Part shown: in pieces, positions 8,319 to 17,177 of the stretch
How positions within the stretch are numbered: position 1 is the stretch's first letter
Layout: each line of letters begins with the position of its first letter
Notes under the pieces: generated by a model
Database searches by the model: none
Told to the model about the DNA's origin: nothing
What the model saw: the letters and a program-made list of their open reading frames with translations, nothing else
Assembly (NCBI RefSeq): GCF_013387495.1
Contig: NZ_JABZEE010000008.1
Location: 180,050-244,049 of the forward strand
Length of the DNA: 64,000 nucleotides
DNA from: Streptomyces sp. PKU-EA00015
Lineage (GTDB): Bacteria > Actinomycetota > Actinomycetes > Streptomycetales > Streptomycetaceae
Reading direction: 5' to 3'
Made by a program: the position numbers and the translations under genes

Positions 8319-9736
8319 CTCTCCCCACGGAGACTGCCCACCCCGAACTCGAGGGTCTGGGTAAGTACGAATTCGGCTGGGCCGACTCCGACGAGGCCGG
8401 CGCCGCTGCCAAGCGCGGTCTCAACGAGGACGTCGTCCGGGACATCTCCGCGAAGAAGAACGAGCCGGAGTGGATGCTGAAGCTGCGGCTGAAGGGTCTG
8501 CGGCTGTTCGACAAGAAGCCGATGCCGAGCTGGGGCTCGGACCTGTCGGGCATCGACTTCGACAACATCAAGTACTTCGTGCGCTCCACCGAGGCCCAGG
8601 CCGCCTCGTGGGAGGAGCTGCCCGAGGACATCAAGAACACCTACGACAAGCTCGGCATCCCGGAGGCGGAGAAGCAGCGCCTGGTCGCCGGTGTCGCCGC
8701 GCAGTACGAGTCCGAGGTCGTCTACCACCAGATCCGTGAGGACCTGGAGGAGCAGGGCGTCATCTTCCTCGACACGGACACCGCGCTGAAGGAGCACCCG
8801 GAGCTCTTCCAGGAGTACTTCGGCACCGTCATCCCGGTCGGCGACAACAAGTTCGCGTCGCTGAACACGGCCGTGTGGTCCGGCGGGTCGTTCATCTACG
8901 TCCCCAAGGGCGTCCACGTGGACATCCCGCTGCAGGCCTACTTCCGTATCAACACGGAGAACATGGGCCAGTTCGAGCGGACGCTGATCATCGTCGACGA
9001 GGACGCCTACGTCCACTACGTCGAGGGCTGCACCGCCCCGATCTACTCCTCGGACTCGCTGCACAGCGCCGTGGTCGAGATCATCGTCAAGAAGGGCGGC
9101 CGCTGCCGCTACACGACCATCCAGAACTGGTCGAACAACGTCTACAACCTGGTCACCAAGCGCGCCGTGGCGTACGAGGGCGCGACCATGGAGTGGGTTG
9201 ACGGCAACATCGGCTCCAAGGTGACCATGAAGTACCCGGCCGTCTACCTGATGGGCGAGCACGCCAAGGGCGAGACCCTGTCCATCGCCTTCGCGGGCGA
9301 GGGCCAGCACCAGGACGCCGGCGCCAAGATGGTCCACATGGCCCCGAACACCTCGTCCAACATCGTCTCCAAGTCGGTGGCGCGAGGCGGTGGCCGTACG
9401 TCCTACCGCGGTCTGATCGAGATCGGCGAGGGCGCGCCGGGCGCGAAGTCCAACGTGCTCTGCGACGCTCTGCTGGTCGACACGATCTCCCGCTCCGACA
9501 CCTACCCGTACGTCGACGTCCGCGAGGACGACGTCTCCATGGGTCACGAGGCGACCGTCTCCAAGGTCTCCGAGGACCAGCTCTTCTACCTGATGAGCCG
9601 CGGCATGACCGAGTTCGAGGCGATGGCGATGATCGTGCGCGGCTTCGTCGAGCCGATCGCCAAGGAACTCCCCATGGAGTACGCGCTGGAGCTCAACCGG
9701 CTGATCGAGCTGCAGATGGAGGGCTCGGTGGGCTGA
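8315..9736 (+). CDS. sufB: Fe-S cluster assembly scaffold SufB
   Basis: Core scaffold subunit of the SufBCD complex, 473 aa, which receives persulfide sulfur and builds the nascent cluster in the cytoplasm. Family blocks seen: [61 protein letters not shown] with the conserved Cys, and a C-terminal [23 protein letters not shown] at 8315 has GGGAGGAA upstream and overlaps the sufR stop. It is the second gene of an eight-gene operon. Confidence 0.97.
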   Translation: MTLPTETAHPELEGLGKYEFGWADSDEAGAAAKRGLNEDVVRDISAKKNEPEWMLKLRLKGLRLFDKKPMPSWGSDLSGIDFDNIKYFVRSTEAQAASWEELPEDIKNTYDKLGIPEAEKQRLVAGVAAQYESEVVYHQIREDLEEQGVIFLDTDTALKEHPELFQEYFGTVIPVGDNKFASLNTAVWSGGSFIYVPKGVHVDIPLQAYFRINTENMGQFERTLIIVDEDAYVHYVEGCTAPIYSSDSLHSAVVEIIVKKGGRCRYTTIQNWSNNVYNLVTKRAVAYEGATMEWVDGNIGSKVTMKYPAVYLMGEHAKGETLSIAFAGEGQHQDAGAKMVHMAPNTSSNIVSKSVARGGGRTSYRGLIEIGEGAPGAKSNVLCDALLVDTISRSDTYPYVDVREDDVSMGHEATVSKVSEDQLFYLMSRGMTEFEAMAMIVRGFVEPIAKELPMEYALELNRLIELQMEGSVG

Positions 9737-9798
9737 CGCCTTCCGGGACCGCAAGCAGCGACTGACTTCTGACGTAGGAAGAGAGCAAGACGACAGCC

Positions 9799-10980
9799 AT
9801 GGCTGAGGCTCAGAACATCCCGGTGGGCTCCACCACCGCCGGCTCGATCGCGGTGGCCGCCGAGTCGACCGTCGCCACCCGTATGAGTGCGCCCCCGTCG
9901 TTCGACGTGGCGGACTTCCCGGTTCCGCACGGCCGCGAGGAGGAGTGGCGCTTCACTCCCCTGGAGCGCCTCGCCGGACTGCACGACGGCACCGCCGTCG
10001 CCACCGGCACCGGCGTCAAGGTCGCGATCGACGCCCCCGACGGCGTCGTCGTCGAGACCGTCGGCCGCGACGACGCGCGGCTCGGCAAGGCGGGCACCCC
10101 GGTGGACCGCGTCGCCGCCCAGGCGTACTCCTCCTTCGAGCAGGCCTCGGTCGTCACCGTGCCCAAGGAGACCGTGCTCGCCGAGCCGATCCGCATCGCG
10201 GTGCACGGCGAGGGCGGTGTCGCCTTCGGCCACCAGGTCGTCGAGCTCGGCGCGTTCGCCGAGGCCGTCGTGGTCATCGACCACACCGGCGACGCGGTGC
10301 TCGCCGCCAACGTGGACTACGTCCTCGGCGACGGCGCCAAGCTCACCGTCGTCTCCGTCCAGGACTGGGACGACAAGGCCGTCCACGTCGCCCAGCACAA
10401 CGCGCTGGTCGGCCGCGACGCCTCCTTCAAGTCCGTCGTCGTCACCTTCGGCGGCGACCTCGTGCGCCTCCACCCGCGGGTCGCCTACGCCGGCACCGGC
10501 GGCGAGGCCGAGCTCTTCGGTCTGTACTTCACCGACAAGGGCCAGCACCAGGAGCACCGCCTCCTCGTCGACCACAACACCCCGCACTGCAAGTCCAACG
10601 CGGTGTACAAGGGCGCTCTCCAGGGCGACGACGCCCACGCGGTGTGGATCGGCGACGTCCTCATCCGGGCCGCGGCCGAGGGCACCGACACGTACGAGAT
10701 GAACCGCAACCTCGTCCTCACGGACGGCGCGCGCGTCGACTCCGTGCCGAACCTCGAGATCGAGACCGGCGAGATCGTCGGCGCCGGCCACGCCTCGGCC
10801 ACCGGCCGCTTCGACGACGAGCAGCTCTTCTACCTGATGGCCCGCGGCATCCCGGAGGCCGAGGCCCGCCGCCTGGTCGTCCGCGGCTTCTTCGCGGAGC
10901 TCGTCCAGCAGATCGGGCTGCCGGACGTCGAGGAGCGCCTCATCGCCAAGATCGAGGCCGAGCTGGAGGCTTCCGTCTGA
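9799..10980 (+). CDS. sufD: Fe-S cluster assembly protein SufD
   Basis: Paralogue of SufB and partner in the SufBC2D complex, 393 aa. The N-terminal part has FPVPHGREEEWRFTPLERL, a SufD signature. The beta-helix core includes QHQEHRLLVDHNTPHCKSNAVYKG written as two blocks (QHQEHRLLVDH, PHCKSNAVYKG), and the end DEQLFYLMARGIPEAEARRL parallels SufB. The 62-base gap after sufB holds AGGAAGAGAG as ribosome binding region. Its stop shares one base with the next start (TGATG). Confidence 0.95.
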   Translation: MAEAQNIPVGSTTAGSIAVAAESTVATRMSAPPSFDVADFPVPHGREEEWRFTPLERLAGLHDGTAVATGTGVKVAIDAPDGVVVETVGRDDARLGKAGTPVDRVAAQAYSSFEQASVVTVPKETVLAEPIRIAVHGEGGVAFGHQVVELGAFAEAVVVIDHTGDAVLAANVDYVLGDGAKLTVVSVQDWDDKAVHVAQHNALVGRDASFKSVVVTFGGDLVRLHPRVAYAGTGGEAELFGLYFTDKGQHQEHRLLVDHNTPHCKSNAVYKGALQGDDAHAVWIGDVLIRAAAEGTDTYEMNRNLVLTDGARVDSVPNLEIETGEIVGAGHASATGRFDDEQLFYLMARGIPEAEARRLVVRGFFAELVQQIGLPDVEERLIAKIEAELEASV

Positions 10981-11297
10981 TGGCCTTCGTCCGAGCCTGT
11001 GGGCTGAGCGAGCTGGAGGAGGACACCCCGAAGCGGGTGGAGCTCGACGGCACGCCGGTCTCCATCGTCCACACCGAGGGCGAGGTGTTCGCGATCTACG
11101 ACATCTGCTCGCACGCGAACGTCTCGCTGTCGGAGGGCGAGGTGGAGGACTGCCAGATCGAGTGCTGGCTGCACGGATCGGCCTTCGACCTCCGCACCGG
11201 CAAGCCGTCCGGCCTTCCCGCGACGCGCCCTGTGCCCGTATACCCCGTAAAGATCGAAGGGGACGATGTTCTCGTCTCCGTCACACAGGAGAACTGA
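10980..11297 (+). CDS. Rieske-type [2Fe-2S] ferredoxin within the suf operon
   Basis: A 105-aa non-haem-oxygenase-type Rieske ferredoxin. Cluster ligands are CSH in YDICSHANVSL and CWLH in IECWLHGSAFDL, with the usual spacing of about 16. It is translationally coupled to sufD by TGATG. A small Rieske protein between sufD and sufC is a common arrangement in actinobacteria; it may supply electrons for cluster assembly or be a first acceptor, which is inference. There is no signal peptide, so it is cytoplasmic. Confidence 0.92.
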   Translation: MAFVRACGLSELEEDTPKRVELDGTPVSIVHTEGEVFAIYDICSHANVSLSEGEVEDCQIECWLHGSAFDLRTGKPSGLPATRPVPVYPVKIEGDDVLVSVTQEN

Positions 11298-11304
11298 AGT
11301 CCCC

Positions 11305-12069
11305 ATGGCAACGCTTGAAATCCGCGACCTGCGCGTCTCCGTCGAGGCCGACAACGCCACCAAGGAGATCCTCAAGGGCGTCGACCTGACCGTGAAGCAG
11401 GGCGAGACCCACGCCATCATGGGCCCGAACGGCTCCGGCAAGTCGACCCTCGCGTACTCCCTCGCCGGCCACCCCAAGTACACGATCACCGGTGGCACCG
11501 TGACCCTGGACGGCGAGGACGTCCTGGAGATGTCCGTCGACGAGCGCGCCCGCGCCGGTCTCTTCCTCGCCATGCAGTACCCGGTCGAGGTGCCCGGCGT
11601 CTCGGTCTCCAACTTCCTGCGCACCTCCGCCACCGCCATCCGCGGCGAGGCCCCCAAGCTGCGCACGTGGGTGAAGGAGGTCAAGGAGTCCATGGAGCGT
11701 CTGCACATGGACCCGGCCTTCGCCGAGCGCAACGTCAACGAGGGCTTCTCCGGCGGTGAGAAGAAGCGCCACGAGATCCTCCAGCTGGAGCTCCTCAAGC
11801 CGAAGATCGCGATCCTCGACGAGACCGACTCCGGCCTCGACGTCGACGCCCTGCGCATCGTCTCCGAGGGTGTCAACCGCGTCCGCGAGACCGGGGAGGT
11901 CGGCACCCTGCTGATCACGCACTACACGCGCATCCTGCGCTACATCAAGCCCGACTTCGTCCACGTCTTCTCCGGCGGCCGCATCGTCGAGTCCGGCGGC
12001 GCCGAGCTGGCCGACAAGCTGGAGGCCGAGGGGTACGAGTCCTACACGAAGGGTGGCGTATCCGCGTGA
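11305..12069 (+). CDS. sufC: Fe-S assembly ATPase SufC
   Basis: ABC-type ATPase of the SufBCD scaffold, 254 aa. Walker A is GPNGSGKST, the signature is FSGGEKKRHEILQ, Walker B is IAILDETDSGLD, and the switch region is LLITHYTRILRYI. All are typical of SufC, including the GEKKR variant of the signature. ATG at 11305 follows AGGAGAACTGAAG. The stop overlaps the sufS GTG by four bases. Confidence 0.97.
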   Translation: MATLEIRDLRVSVEADNATKEILKGVDLTVKQGETHAIMGPNGSGKSTLAYSLAGHPKYTITGGTVTLDGEDVLEMSVDERARAGLFLAMQYPVEVPGVSVSNFLRTSATAIRGEAPKLRTWVKEVKESMERLHMDPAFAERNVNEGFSGGEKKRHEILQLELLKPKIAILDETDSGLDVDALRIVSEGVNRVRETGEVGTLLITHYTRILRYIKPDFVHVFSGGRIVESGGAELADKLEAEGYESYTKGGVSA

Positions 12070-13322
12070 CACATCTGCCGGGCCTCCTCGACACCGAGGC
12101 GATCCGCAAGGACTTCCCGATCCTCGACCGGGTGCTCCACGACGGCAAGAAGCTCATCTACCTGGACAACGCGGCGACCTCGCAGACGCCGCGCCAGGTG
12201 ATCGACGTGCTCAGTGAGTACTACGAGCAGCACAACGCCAACGTGCACCGCGGCGTGCACGTGCTCGCCGAGGAGGCCACGGCGCTGTACGAGGGCGCGC
12301 GCGACAAGGTCGCCGCGTTCATCAACGCGCCGAGCCGCGACGAGGTGATCTTCACCAAGAACGCCTCGGAGTCGCTCAACCTCGTGGCCAACATGCTCGG
12401 CTGGGCCGACGAGCCCTACCGGGTGGACAGCGACACCGAGGTCGTCATCACGGAGATGGAGCACCACTCCAACATCGTTCCGTGGCAGCTGCTCGCGCAG
12501 CGCACCGGCGCGAAGCTGAAGTGGTTCGGCCTCACCGACGACGGCAGGCTCGACCTGTCGAACATCGAAGAGATCATCACCGAGAAGACGAAGATCGTCT
12601 CCTTCACGCTGGTCTCCAACATCATGGGCACCGTCAACCCGGTCGAGACGATCGTCCGCCGCGCCCAGGACGTCGGCGCGCTGGTGCTGATCGACGCCTC
12701 GCAGGCCGCCCCGCACATGGTGTTGGACGTGCAGGCGCTGCAGGCCGACTTCGTGGCCTTCACCGGCCACAAGATGTGCGGCCCGACCGGTATCGGTGTG
12801 CTGTGGGGACGGCAGGAACTCCTGGAGGACCTGCCGCCGTTCCTCGGCGGCGGCGAGATGATCGAGACCGTCTCGATGCACTCCTCGACGTACGCTCCCG
12901 CGCCGCACAAGTTCGAGGCGGGTACGCCCCCGATCGCGCAGGCCGTCGGCCTCGGCGCGGCCGTGGACTACCTCACCTCGATCGGTATGGACAAGATCGC
13001 CCAGCACGAGCACGCGCTCACCGAGTACGCGGTGAAGCGGCTCCTGGAGGTGCCCGACCTCCGGATCATCGGCCCGACCACGGCCGAGGACCGCGGCGCC
13101 GCGATCTCGTTCACGCTCGGTGACATCCACCCGCACGACGTGGGCCAGGTCCTGGACGAGCAGGGCATCGCGGTCCGGGTCGGCCACCACTGCGCGCGGC
13201 CGGTCTGCCTGCGGTACGGAATTCCTGCGACCACGCGGGCGTCGTTCTATCTGTACTCCACGCCGGCCGAGGTCGACGCCTTGGTCGACGGCCTGGAGCA
13301 CGTACGGAACTTCTTCGGGTAG
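12066..13322 (+). CDS. sufS: Cysteine desulfurase SufS
   Basis: PLP enzyme that takes sulfur from L-cysteine as a persulfide, 418 aa, group II (SufS/CsdA) type. The PLP Lys is in VAFTGHKMCGPTGIG. The catalytic Cys sits in VRVGHHCARPVCLR, and the N-terminus has LDNAATSQTPRQV. GTG at 12066 overlaps the sufC stop (GTGA), so a GTG start is required. The next gene, sufU, is its sulfur acceptor. Confidence 0.97.
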   Translation: MTHLPGLLDTEAIRKDFPILDRVLHDGKKLIYLDNAATSQTPRQVIDVLSEYYEQHNANVHRGVHVLAEEATALYEGARDKVAAFINAPSRDEVIFTKNASESLNLVANMLGWADEPYRVDSDTEVVITEMEHHSNIVPWQLLAQRTGAKLKWFGLTDDGRLDLSNIEEIITEKTKIVSFTLVSNIMGTVNPVETIVRRAQDVGALVLIDASQAAPHMVLDVQALQADFVAFTGHKMCGPTGIGVLWGRQELLEDLPPFLGGGEMIETVSMHSSTYAPAPHKFEAGTPPIAQAVGLGAAVDYLTSIGMDKIAQHEHALTEYAVKRLLEVPDLRIIGPTTAEDRGAAISFTLGDIHPHDVGQVLDEQGIAVRVGHHCARPVCLRYGIPATTRASFYLYSTPAEVDALVDGLEHVRNFFG

Positions 13323-13331
13323 GGGTTGGTC

Positions 13332-13802
13332 GTGAAGCTGGATTCGATGTACCAGGACGTCATCCTGGACCACTACAAGCACCCGCACGGCCGGGGCTTG
13401 CGGGACGGTGACGCCGAGGTGCACCACGTCAACCCCACCTGCGGTGACGAGATCACGCTGCGGGTGAAGTACGACGGGTCGCGCATCGCGGACGTGTCGT
13501 ACGAGGGCCAGGGCTGTTCCATCAGTCAGGCCTCCGCCTCCGTGCTGAACGAGCTCCTCGTCGGCAAGGAGCTCGCCGAGGCGCAGAAGATCCAGGCCAC
13601 CTTCCTGGAACTGATGCAGTCCAAGGGCCAGATCGAGCCGGACGACGCGATGGAGGAGGTGCTGGAGGACGCGGTCGCGTTCGCCGGTGTCTCCAAGTAC
13701 CCGGCTCGCGTGAAGTGCGCGCTGCTGAGCTGGATGGCGTGGAAGGACGCGACCGCCCAGGCGCTGGGCGACGGCACCGACGCCGAGAGGAAGACGGCAT
13801 GA
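13332..13802 (+). CDS. sufU: SufU sulfurtransferase/zinc protein
   Basis: Sulfur acceptor partner of SufS, 156 aa. Conserved Cys are in NPTCGDEITLRVK, YEGQGCSISQASAS and VKCALLSWMAW, the three Cys used for zinc binding and persulfide transfer in SufU. It has the insertion between the second and third Cys that separates SufU from IscU. I chose GTG at 13332 with AGGGG upstream, giving (M)KLDSMYQDVILDHYKHP. It overlaps the next gene by ATGA. Confidence 0.94.
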   Translation: MKLDSMYQDVILDHYKHPHGRGLRDGDAEVHHVNPTCGDEITLRVKYDGSRIADVSYEGQGCSISQASASVLNELLVGKELAEAQKIQATFLELMQSKGQIEPDDAMEEVLEDAVAFAGVSKYPARVKCALLSWMAWKDATAQALGDGTDAERKTA

Positions 13803-14137
13803 CCGAGAACGCTGGGGCGGCGCTGAAGCCTGCCTCCGAGGAAGAGATCCGCGAGGCGCTGTACGACGTCGTCGACCCCGAGCTGGGCATCGACGTCGTC
13901 AATCTGGGCCTGATCTACGGCATCCACATCGACGACTCCAATGTCGCGACCCTCGACATGACGCTGACGTCGGCGGCCTGTCCGCTGACGGACGTCATCG
14001 AGGACCAGGCGAAGGCCGCGACGGACGGCATCGTCAGCGAGCTGAAGATCAACTGGGTCTGGATGCCGCCGTGGGGTCCGGACAAGATCACGGACGACGG
14101 CCGCGAGCAGCTGCGGGCGCTCGGCTTCAACGTCTGA
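13799..14137 (+). CDS. sufT: SufT-like metal-sulfur cluster assembly factor (DUF59/MIP18)
   Basis: A 112-aa DUF59 protein that helps Fe-S cluster maturation. Family motifs are LYDVVDPELGIDVVNLGLIY, LTSAACPLTDVIEDQ with the conserved Cys, and WMPPWGPDKITDDGREQL. Its start overlaps the sufU stop (ATGA). It closes the operon and is followed 19 bases later by a long hairpin. The symbol rests on domain and position. Confidence 0.9.
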   Translation: MTENAGAALKPASEEEIREALYDVVDPELGIDVVNLGLIYGIHIDDSNVATLDMTLTSAACPLTDVIEDQAKAATDGIVSELKINWVWMPPWGPDKITDDGREQLRALGFNV

Positions 14138-14155
14138 TCCGGGCGATCTCCCGGG

Positions 14156-14196
14156 AACGGCCATGCCTGCCAGGCAGACTGGCGGGCATGGCCGTT
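14156..14196 (+). terminator. Long hairpin after the suf operon, enclosing the next gene's start codon
   Basis: Two 18-base arms (14156-14173 and 14179-14196) pair at 17 positions plus one G-U wobble in RNA around a 5-base loop (GCAGA), followed by TCTCTG. It looks like the suf operon terminator. Unusually, the ATG of the VOC gene (14188-14190) lies in the right arm, so any read-through transcript would have its start codon and the preceding GGCGGG sealed in the stem. Confidence 0.7.
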
Positions 14197-14553
14197 TCTC
14201 TGTACCAGATCGCGATCGACTGTCATGACGCCGCCGCGCTCGCCCGGTTCTGGACGCGGGTCCTCGACTGGCAGATCGTCTACGAGGATCCCGAGGAGAT
14301 CGTCATCGGGGCCGGTCCGAGCGCGCTGCCGGGCATCGTGTTCCTCACCGTGCCCGAGACCAAGACCGTCAAGAACCGGCTGCACATCGACCTCACCCCC
14401 GACGACCAGGCCGCCGAGGTCGAGAGGATCATCGCGCTCGGGGCGCGGCGTGCGGACGTCGGGCAGGGGGACGACGTCACATGGGTGATCCTCACCGACC
14501 CCGAGGGCAACGAGTTCTGCGTGCTGCGGCCGAAGAAGACCCTGCTCGACTGA
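14188..14553 (+). CDS. VOC (glyoxalase/bleomycin-resistance fold) protein
   Basis: A 121-aa single-module VOC protein. The N-terminal YQIAIDCHDAAALARFWTRVLDW and the C-terminal WVILTDPEGNEFCVL are typical of glyoxalase-like domains; the putative metal-binding Glu is in GNEFCVL. The substrate is unknown. The fold starts at residue 5, and no other start codon fits, so ATG at 14188 is preferred even though it sits in a strong hairpin. It is convergent with the PucR-type regulator gene. Confidence 0.85.
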   Translation: MAVSLYQIAIDCHDAAALARFWTRVLDWQIVYEDPEEIVIGAGPSALPGIVFLTVPETKTVKNRLHIDLTPDDQAAEVERIIALGARRADVGQGDDVTWVILTDPEGNEFCVLRPKKTLLD

Positions 14554-14568
14554 AGCCCGGGCATCACG

Positions 14569-15885
14569 TCATCGCGCCTCGGTGCCGCCGTCCGCGGCGC
14601 CGTCCGCCGCTCCCGGCCGGGCGCCCAGCGCGTCGTGGGCGCTCAGCGCCGCGCGCACCCGCATGACGTCGGCACCCGACGTGGCGTCCAGCCCGGTCGC
14701 CTCCGCCGCGCGGCGCAGCCGGTAGTCCACCGTGTTCGGGTGCACGCGCAGCCGCTCGGCGGTCAGCTGGCGGCTGAGTCCGCTGTCCAGGAACGCGCGC
14801 AGCGTGCCGAGCAGTTCGGGGCGGTCGGCGAGCGGGCGCATCAGCTCGGCCAGGGCGTCGCGGGCCGGGCCCGGCTGCATCAGCTGGTACTCCAGCAGCA
14901 CGTCCCCGAGCCGGTGGACGCCCGGCTCCCGGCCCGCCGACACCGCCACCCGCCGCACCTCCTCCGCCAGCCGGACCGCCGCCCCCACGCCCTCCGGGGC
15001 GGCCGCCGCCGCGCCGGCCACGATGTCGACCCCGGCCACGCGGCTCATGTGCGACACCACGGTGGCCAACCGGTTCCAGTCCCGGCCGGCCAGCAGCGCG
15101 GCGTCCGTGTCGTACGGGATGAGCGCGAGCCCGCTGTCGCCGGTGAGGGCCGACAGCACCTGGCCCTCGGCGTGCCGTTCCAGCTCCACCCGCAGCCGCC
15201 GCAGCTTCCGCTGCCTGGCGATCACGGGACTGACCCCCGGGGCCCGCTCGTCGGGGTGGGTGCCGATGGCCATGGCCAGGACCAGATAGCAGGCGGGGAG
15301 CCCGATGCCCCAGCGGGCGGCCGTCGCCGGCACGTCCTCCCCGTCGACGAGCGCCGTGAGCATCGCCTGCCGGGCCGACTGCTCCTCGCCCGCGGCCGCC
15401 TGGCGCTCCGCGAAGTAACCCGCCACCACGTTGGCCGTCATCCGTTCCAGGAACCGCAGCACCAGCTGGTTCGCGGTCCTCACCTGCGACAGGTCCTCGG
15501 GCGTCGCGTGCGCCGACATCCGTTCCAGGCACTCCTGCGCCCCCACGTGGTAGGCGCTGATCACCGCCTCCACCGGAACGCCCTCCTCGGCCCGCTTGGC
15601 GGCGGACTGCCGCAGGACCTGCAACTGTGTCTCGTCCGGCAGTTCGCCGGTGCGCAGGACGCCGATGAAGGCGCGTATGCCCTGGCCGATGACCCGCTGC
15701 GTCTCACTGCGCAACTGCTCGGCCGGCAGGGTGCCGTAGACGGGCACATGGTCGACGAGTCGTGCGAGGACACGGGCGGCCAGCTCGTCCACCGACCCGG
15801 CCAGGCGCTGGTGCACCGGAACCCCGCCGAAGGCGAGCGGCACGTACCCCTCACGGTCCATGGTCACGTACCCATCACTGTCCAC
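14569..15885 (-). CDS. PucR/CdaR-type transcriptional regulator
   Basis: A 438-aa regulator with the C-terminal HTH_30 domain (FLDSGLSRQLTAERLRVHPNTVDYRLRRA, seen as LRVHPNTVDYRLRRAAEATG near residue 385) and a long N-terminal sensory region containing AYHVGAQECLERM. The N-terminus has an internal echo (DSDGYV, then DREGYV), so either GTG at 15885 (GAGG upstream) or ATG at 15861 could start. It is divergent from a secreted lipase gene across 271 bp and is its likely regulator, which is inference from position. Confidence 0.85.
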   Translation of the reverse strand: MDSDGYVTMDREGYVPLAFGGVPVHQRLAGSVDELAARVLARLVDHVPVYGTLPAEQLRSETQRVIGQGIRAFIGVLRTGELPDETQLQVLRQSAAKRAEEGVPVEAVISAYHVGAQECLERMSAHATPEDLSQVRTANQLVLRFLERMTANVVAGYFAERQAAAGEEQSARQAMLTALVDGEDVPATAARWGIGLPACYLVLAMAIGTHPDERAPGVSPVIARQRKLRRLRVELERHAEGQVLSALTGDSGLALIPYDTDAALLAGRDWNRLATVVSHMSRVAGVDIVAGAAAAAPEGVGAAVRLAEEVRRVAVSAGREPGVHRLGDVLLEYQLMQPGPARDALAELMRPLADRPELLGTLRAFLDSGLSRQLTAERLRVHPNTVDYRLRRAAEATGLDATSGADVMRVRAALSAHDALGARPGAADGAADGGTEAR

Positions 15886-15910
15886 GGTGGCGACCTCATC
15901 GACGCTGCTG

Positions 15911-15933
15911 ACCTTACTTGCCGGTAATAAGGT
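15911..15933. promoter_or_regulatory. Nested palindromes between regulator and lipase genes
   Basis: TTAC-N6-GTAA (15914-15927) lies inside ACCTTA-N11-TAAGGT (15911-15916, 15928-15933). The centre is about 36 bases upstream of the regulator's GTG, in the shared divergent promoter region. It suits a dimeric regulator site and autoregulation by the PucR-type protein is a guess. The rest of the 271-bp spacer showed no other clear motif. Confidence 0.4.
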
Positions 15934-16156
15934 CGCCGCAGGACACGCGGGGTGTCAATGCCGACGCGCGGGCGAGGGGTGAGTACCCCGGGAGGGTGTT
16001 GTGACAGCTCACAAGCCCTCGGCGGATTGTTTGGACGCCGCCCGGGACCGAGTGCGGCGAACTCGCGGCAGGCTGCTCCGGGGCATCCCCGTGCCCCGTA
16101 CGACTCCGCCGACATCAGCCCCGGGACGGGCTGATCGACCCCCACAGGAGCAACCG

Positions 16157-17119
16157 ATGTCAGGGATCGAGTGGTCCGCCCGTCGCCTGCGCACCGCACT
16201 GGCCGCAGCCGCCGTGTCCGCGGCCGCCGTCGTCACCTGCGCCGCCGCCCCGGCGCAGGCGGCCGAGGAGAAACCGCTGCGCGAGGGCGGCGTCCCGCAG
16301 GCGCTGTGGAACTACGCGGTCTCCCCGGGGGCCGTGCCGGGCGCCAACGACTGGTCGTGCAGGCCCAGCGCCCAGCATCCCGACCCGGTGATCCTCCTGC
16401 CGGGCACCTTCTTCAACATCGGCGCCAACTTCGTGAAGGCCGCCCCGCGCCTGAAGAACGACGGCTACTGCGTCTACGCCATGAACTACGGCTTCACCCC
16501 GCTGTCCTTCCAGCGCGTCGGCGGGCTCGGCTCCAACCGCGACTCGGCCGCGCAGCTGGACGCCTTCGTGACGCGGGTCCAACAGGCGACCGGTGCCGGG
16601 AAAGTGGACATCGTCGGCCACTCGCTCGGCGGCAGCGTGCCGATGTGGTGGATGAAGAAGATGGGCGGCGCGAAGAAGGTCGACGACTATGTCGGCTGGG
16701 CCCCCAGCTCCCACGGCACCGACCTCAACGGCATCGTGGACCTCGGCGAGAAGCTGAAGCTCATGGGCTTCGGCACCGGCCTGTCGAACACGGCACGGTT
16801 CCCCGGCGTCGTCGAGCAGACCCGCACCAGCGACTACACCCGGGAGATGTGGGCCGACGGGGACCGGGTGCCGGACGGACCCGAGTACACCGTCATCATG
16901 ACCAGGTACGAGAAGGTCGTCACCCCGTACGCCACCCAGGCCCTGACCGGCAAGAACGTGAACAACATCGTCCTGCAGGACATGTGCCCCGACGACAGGG
17001 CCGGCCACATGGGGCTGTTCGACGACGACCCGACGCTCCAGATGACCATGAACGCCCTGGCCGACGGGCCCGTCGACTTCCGGCCCACGTGCACGGGATA
17101 CGGCATGCAGTTCCTGTGA
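16157..17119 (+). CDS. Secreted triacylglycerol lipase/esterase
   Basis: A 320-aa extracellular alpha/beta hydrolase. A Sec signal peptide covers residues 1-36 (RRLRTALAAAAVSAAAVV, cleavage after AQA). The nucleophile elbow is GHSLG with Ser156, the oxyanion region is LLPGTFFN, and a C-terminal DRAGHMGLF supplies a plausible catalytic His. Four Cys in the mature part may form disulfides. ATG at 16157 has GGAG upstream. It ends at a strong terminator shared with the convergent membrane protein gene. Confidence 0.9.
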   Translation: MSGIEWSARRLRTALAAAAVSAAAVVTCAAAPAQAAEEKPLREGGVPQALWNYAVSPGAVPGANDWSCRPSAQHPDPVILLPGTFFNIGANFVKAAPRLKNDGYCVYAMNYGFTPLSFQRVGGLGSNRDSAAQLDAFVTRVQQATGAGKVDIVGHSLGGSVPMWWMKKMGGAKKVDDYVGWAPSSHGTDLNGIVDLGEKLKLMGFGTGLSNTARFPGVVEQTRTSDYTREMWADGDRVPDGPEYTVIMTRYEKVVTPYATQALTGKNVNNIVLQDMCPDDRAGHMGLFDDDPTLQMTMNALADGPVDFRPTCTGYGMQFL

Positions 17120-17134
17120 GCGCGCACGCCGCGC

Positions 17135-17171
17135 GGAGCCCCGCGGCCCGGCTCCCGGGCCGCGGGGCTCC
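17135..17171. terminator. Strong bidirectional terminator
   Basis: A perfect 17-bp stem (17135-17151 with 17155-17171) with a 3-base loop stands between the convergent lipase and membrane-protein genes. Confidence 0.8.
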
Positions 17172-17177
17172 GGCGTC

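Noticed and set aside
10980..11297. The Rieske gene in the suf operon as an unusual insertion
   Set aside because: This placement between sufD and sufC is widespread in actinobacteria, so it is not novel.
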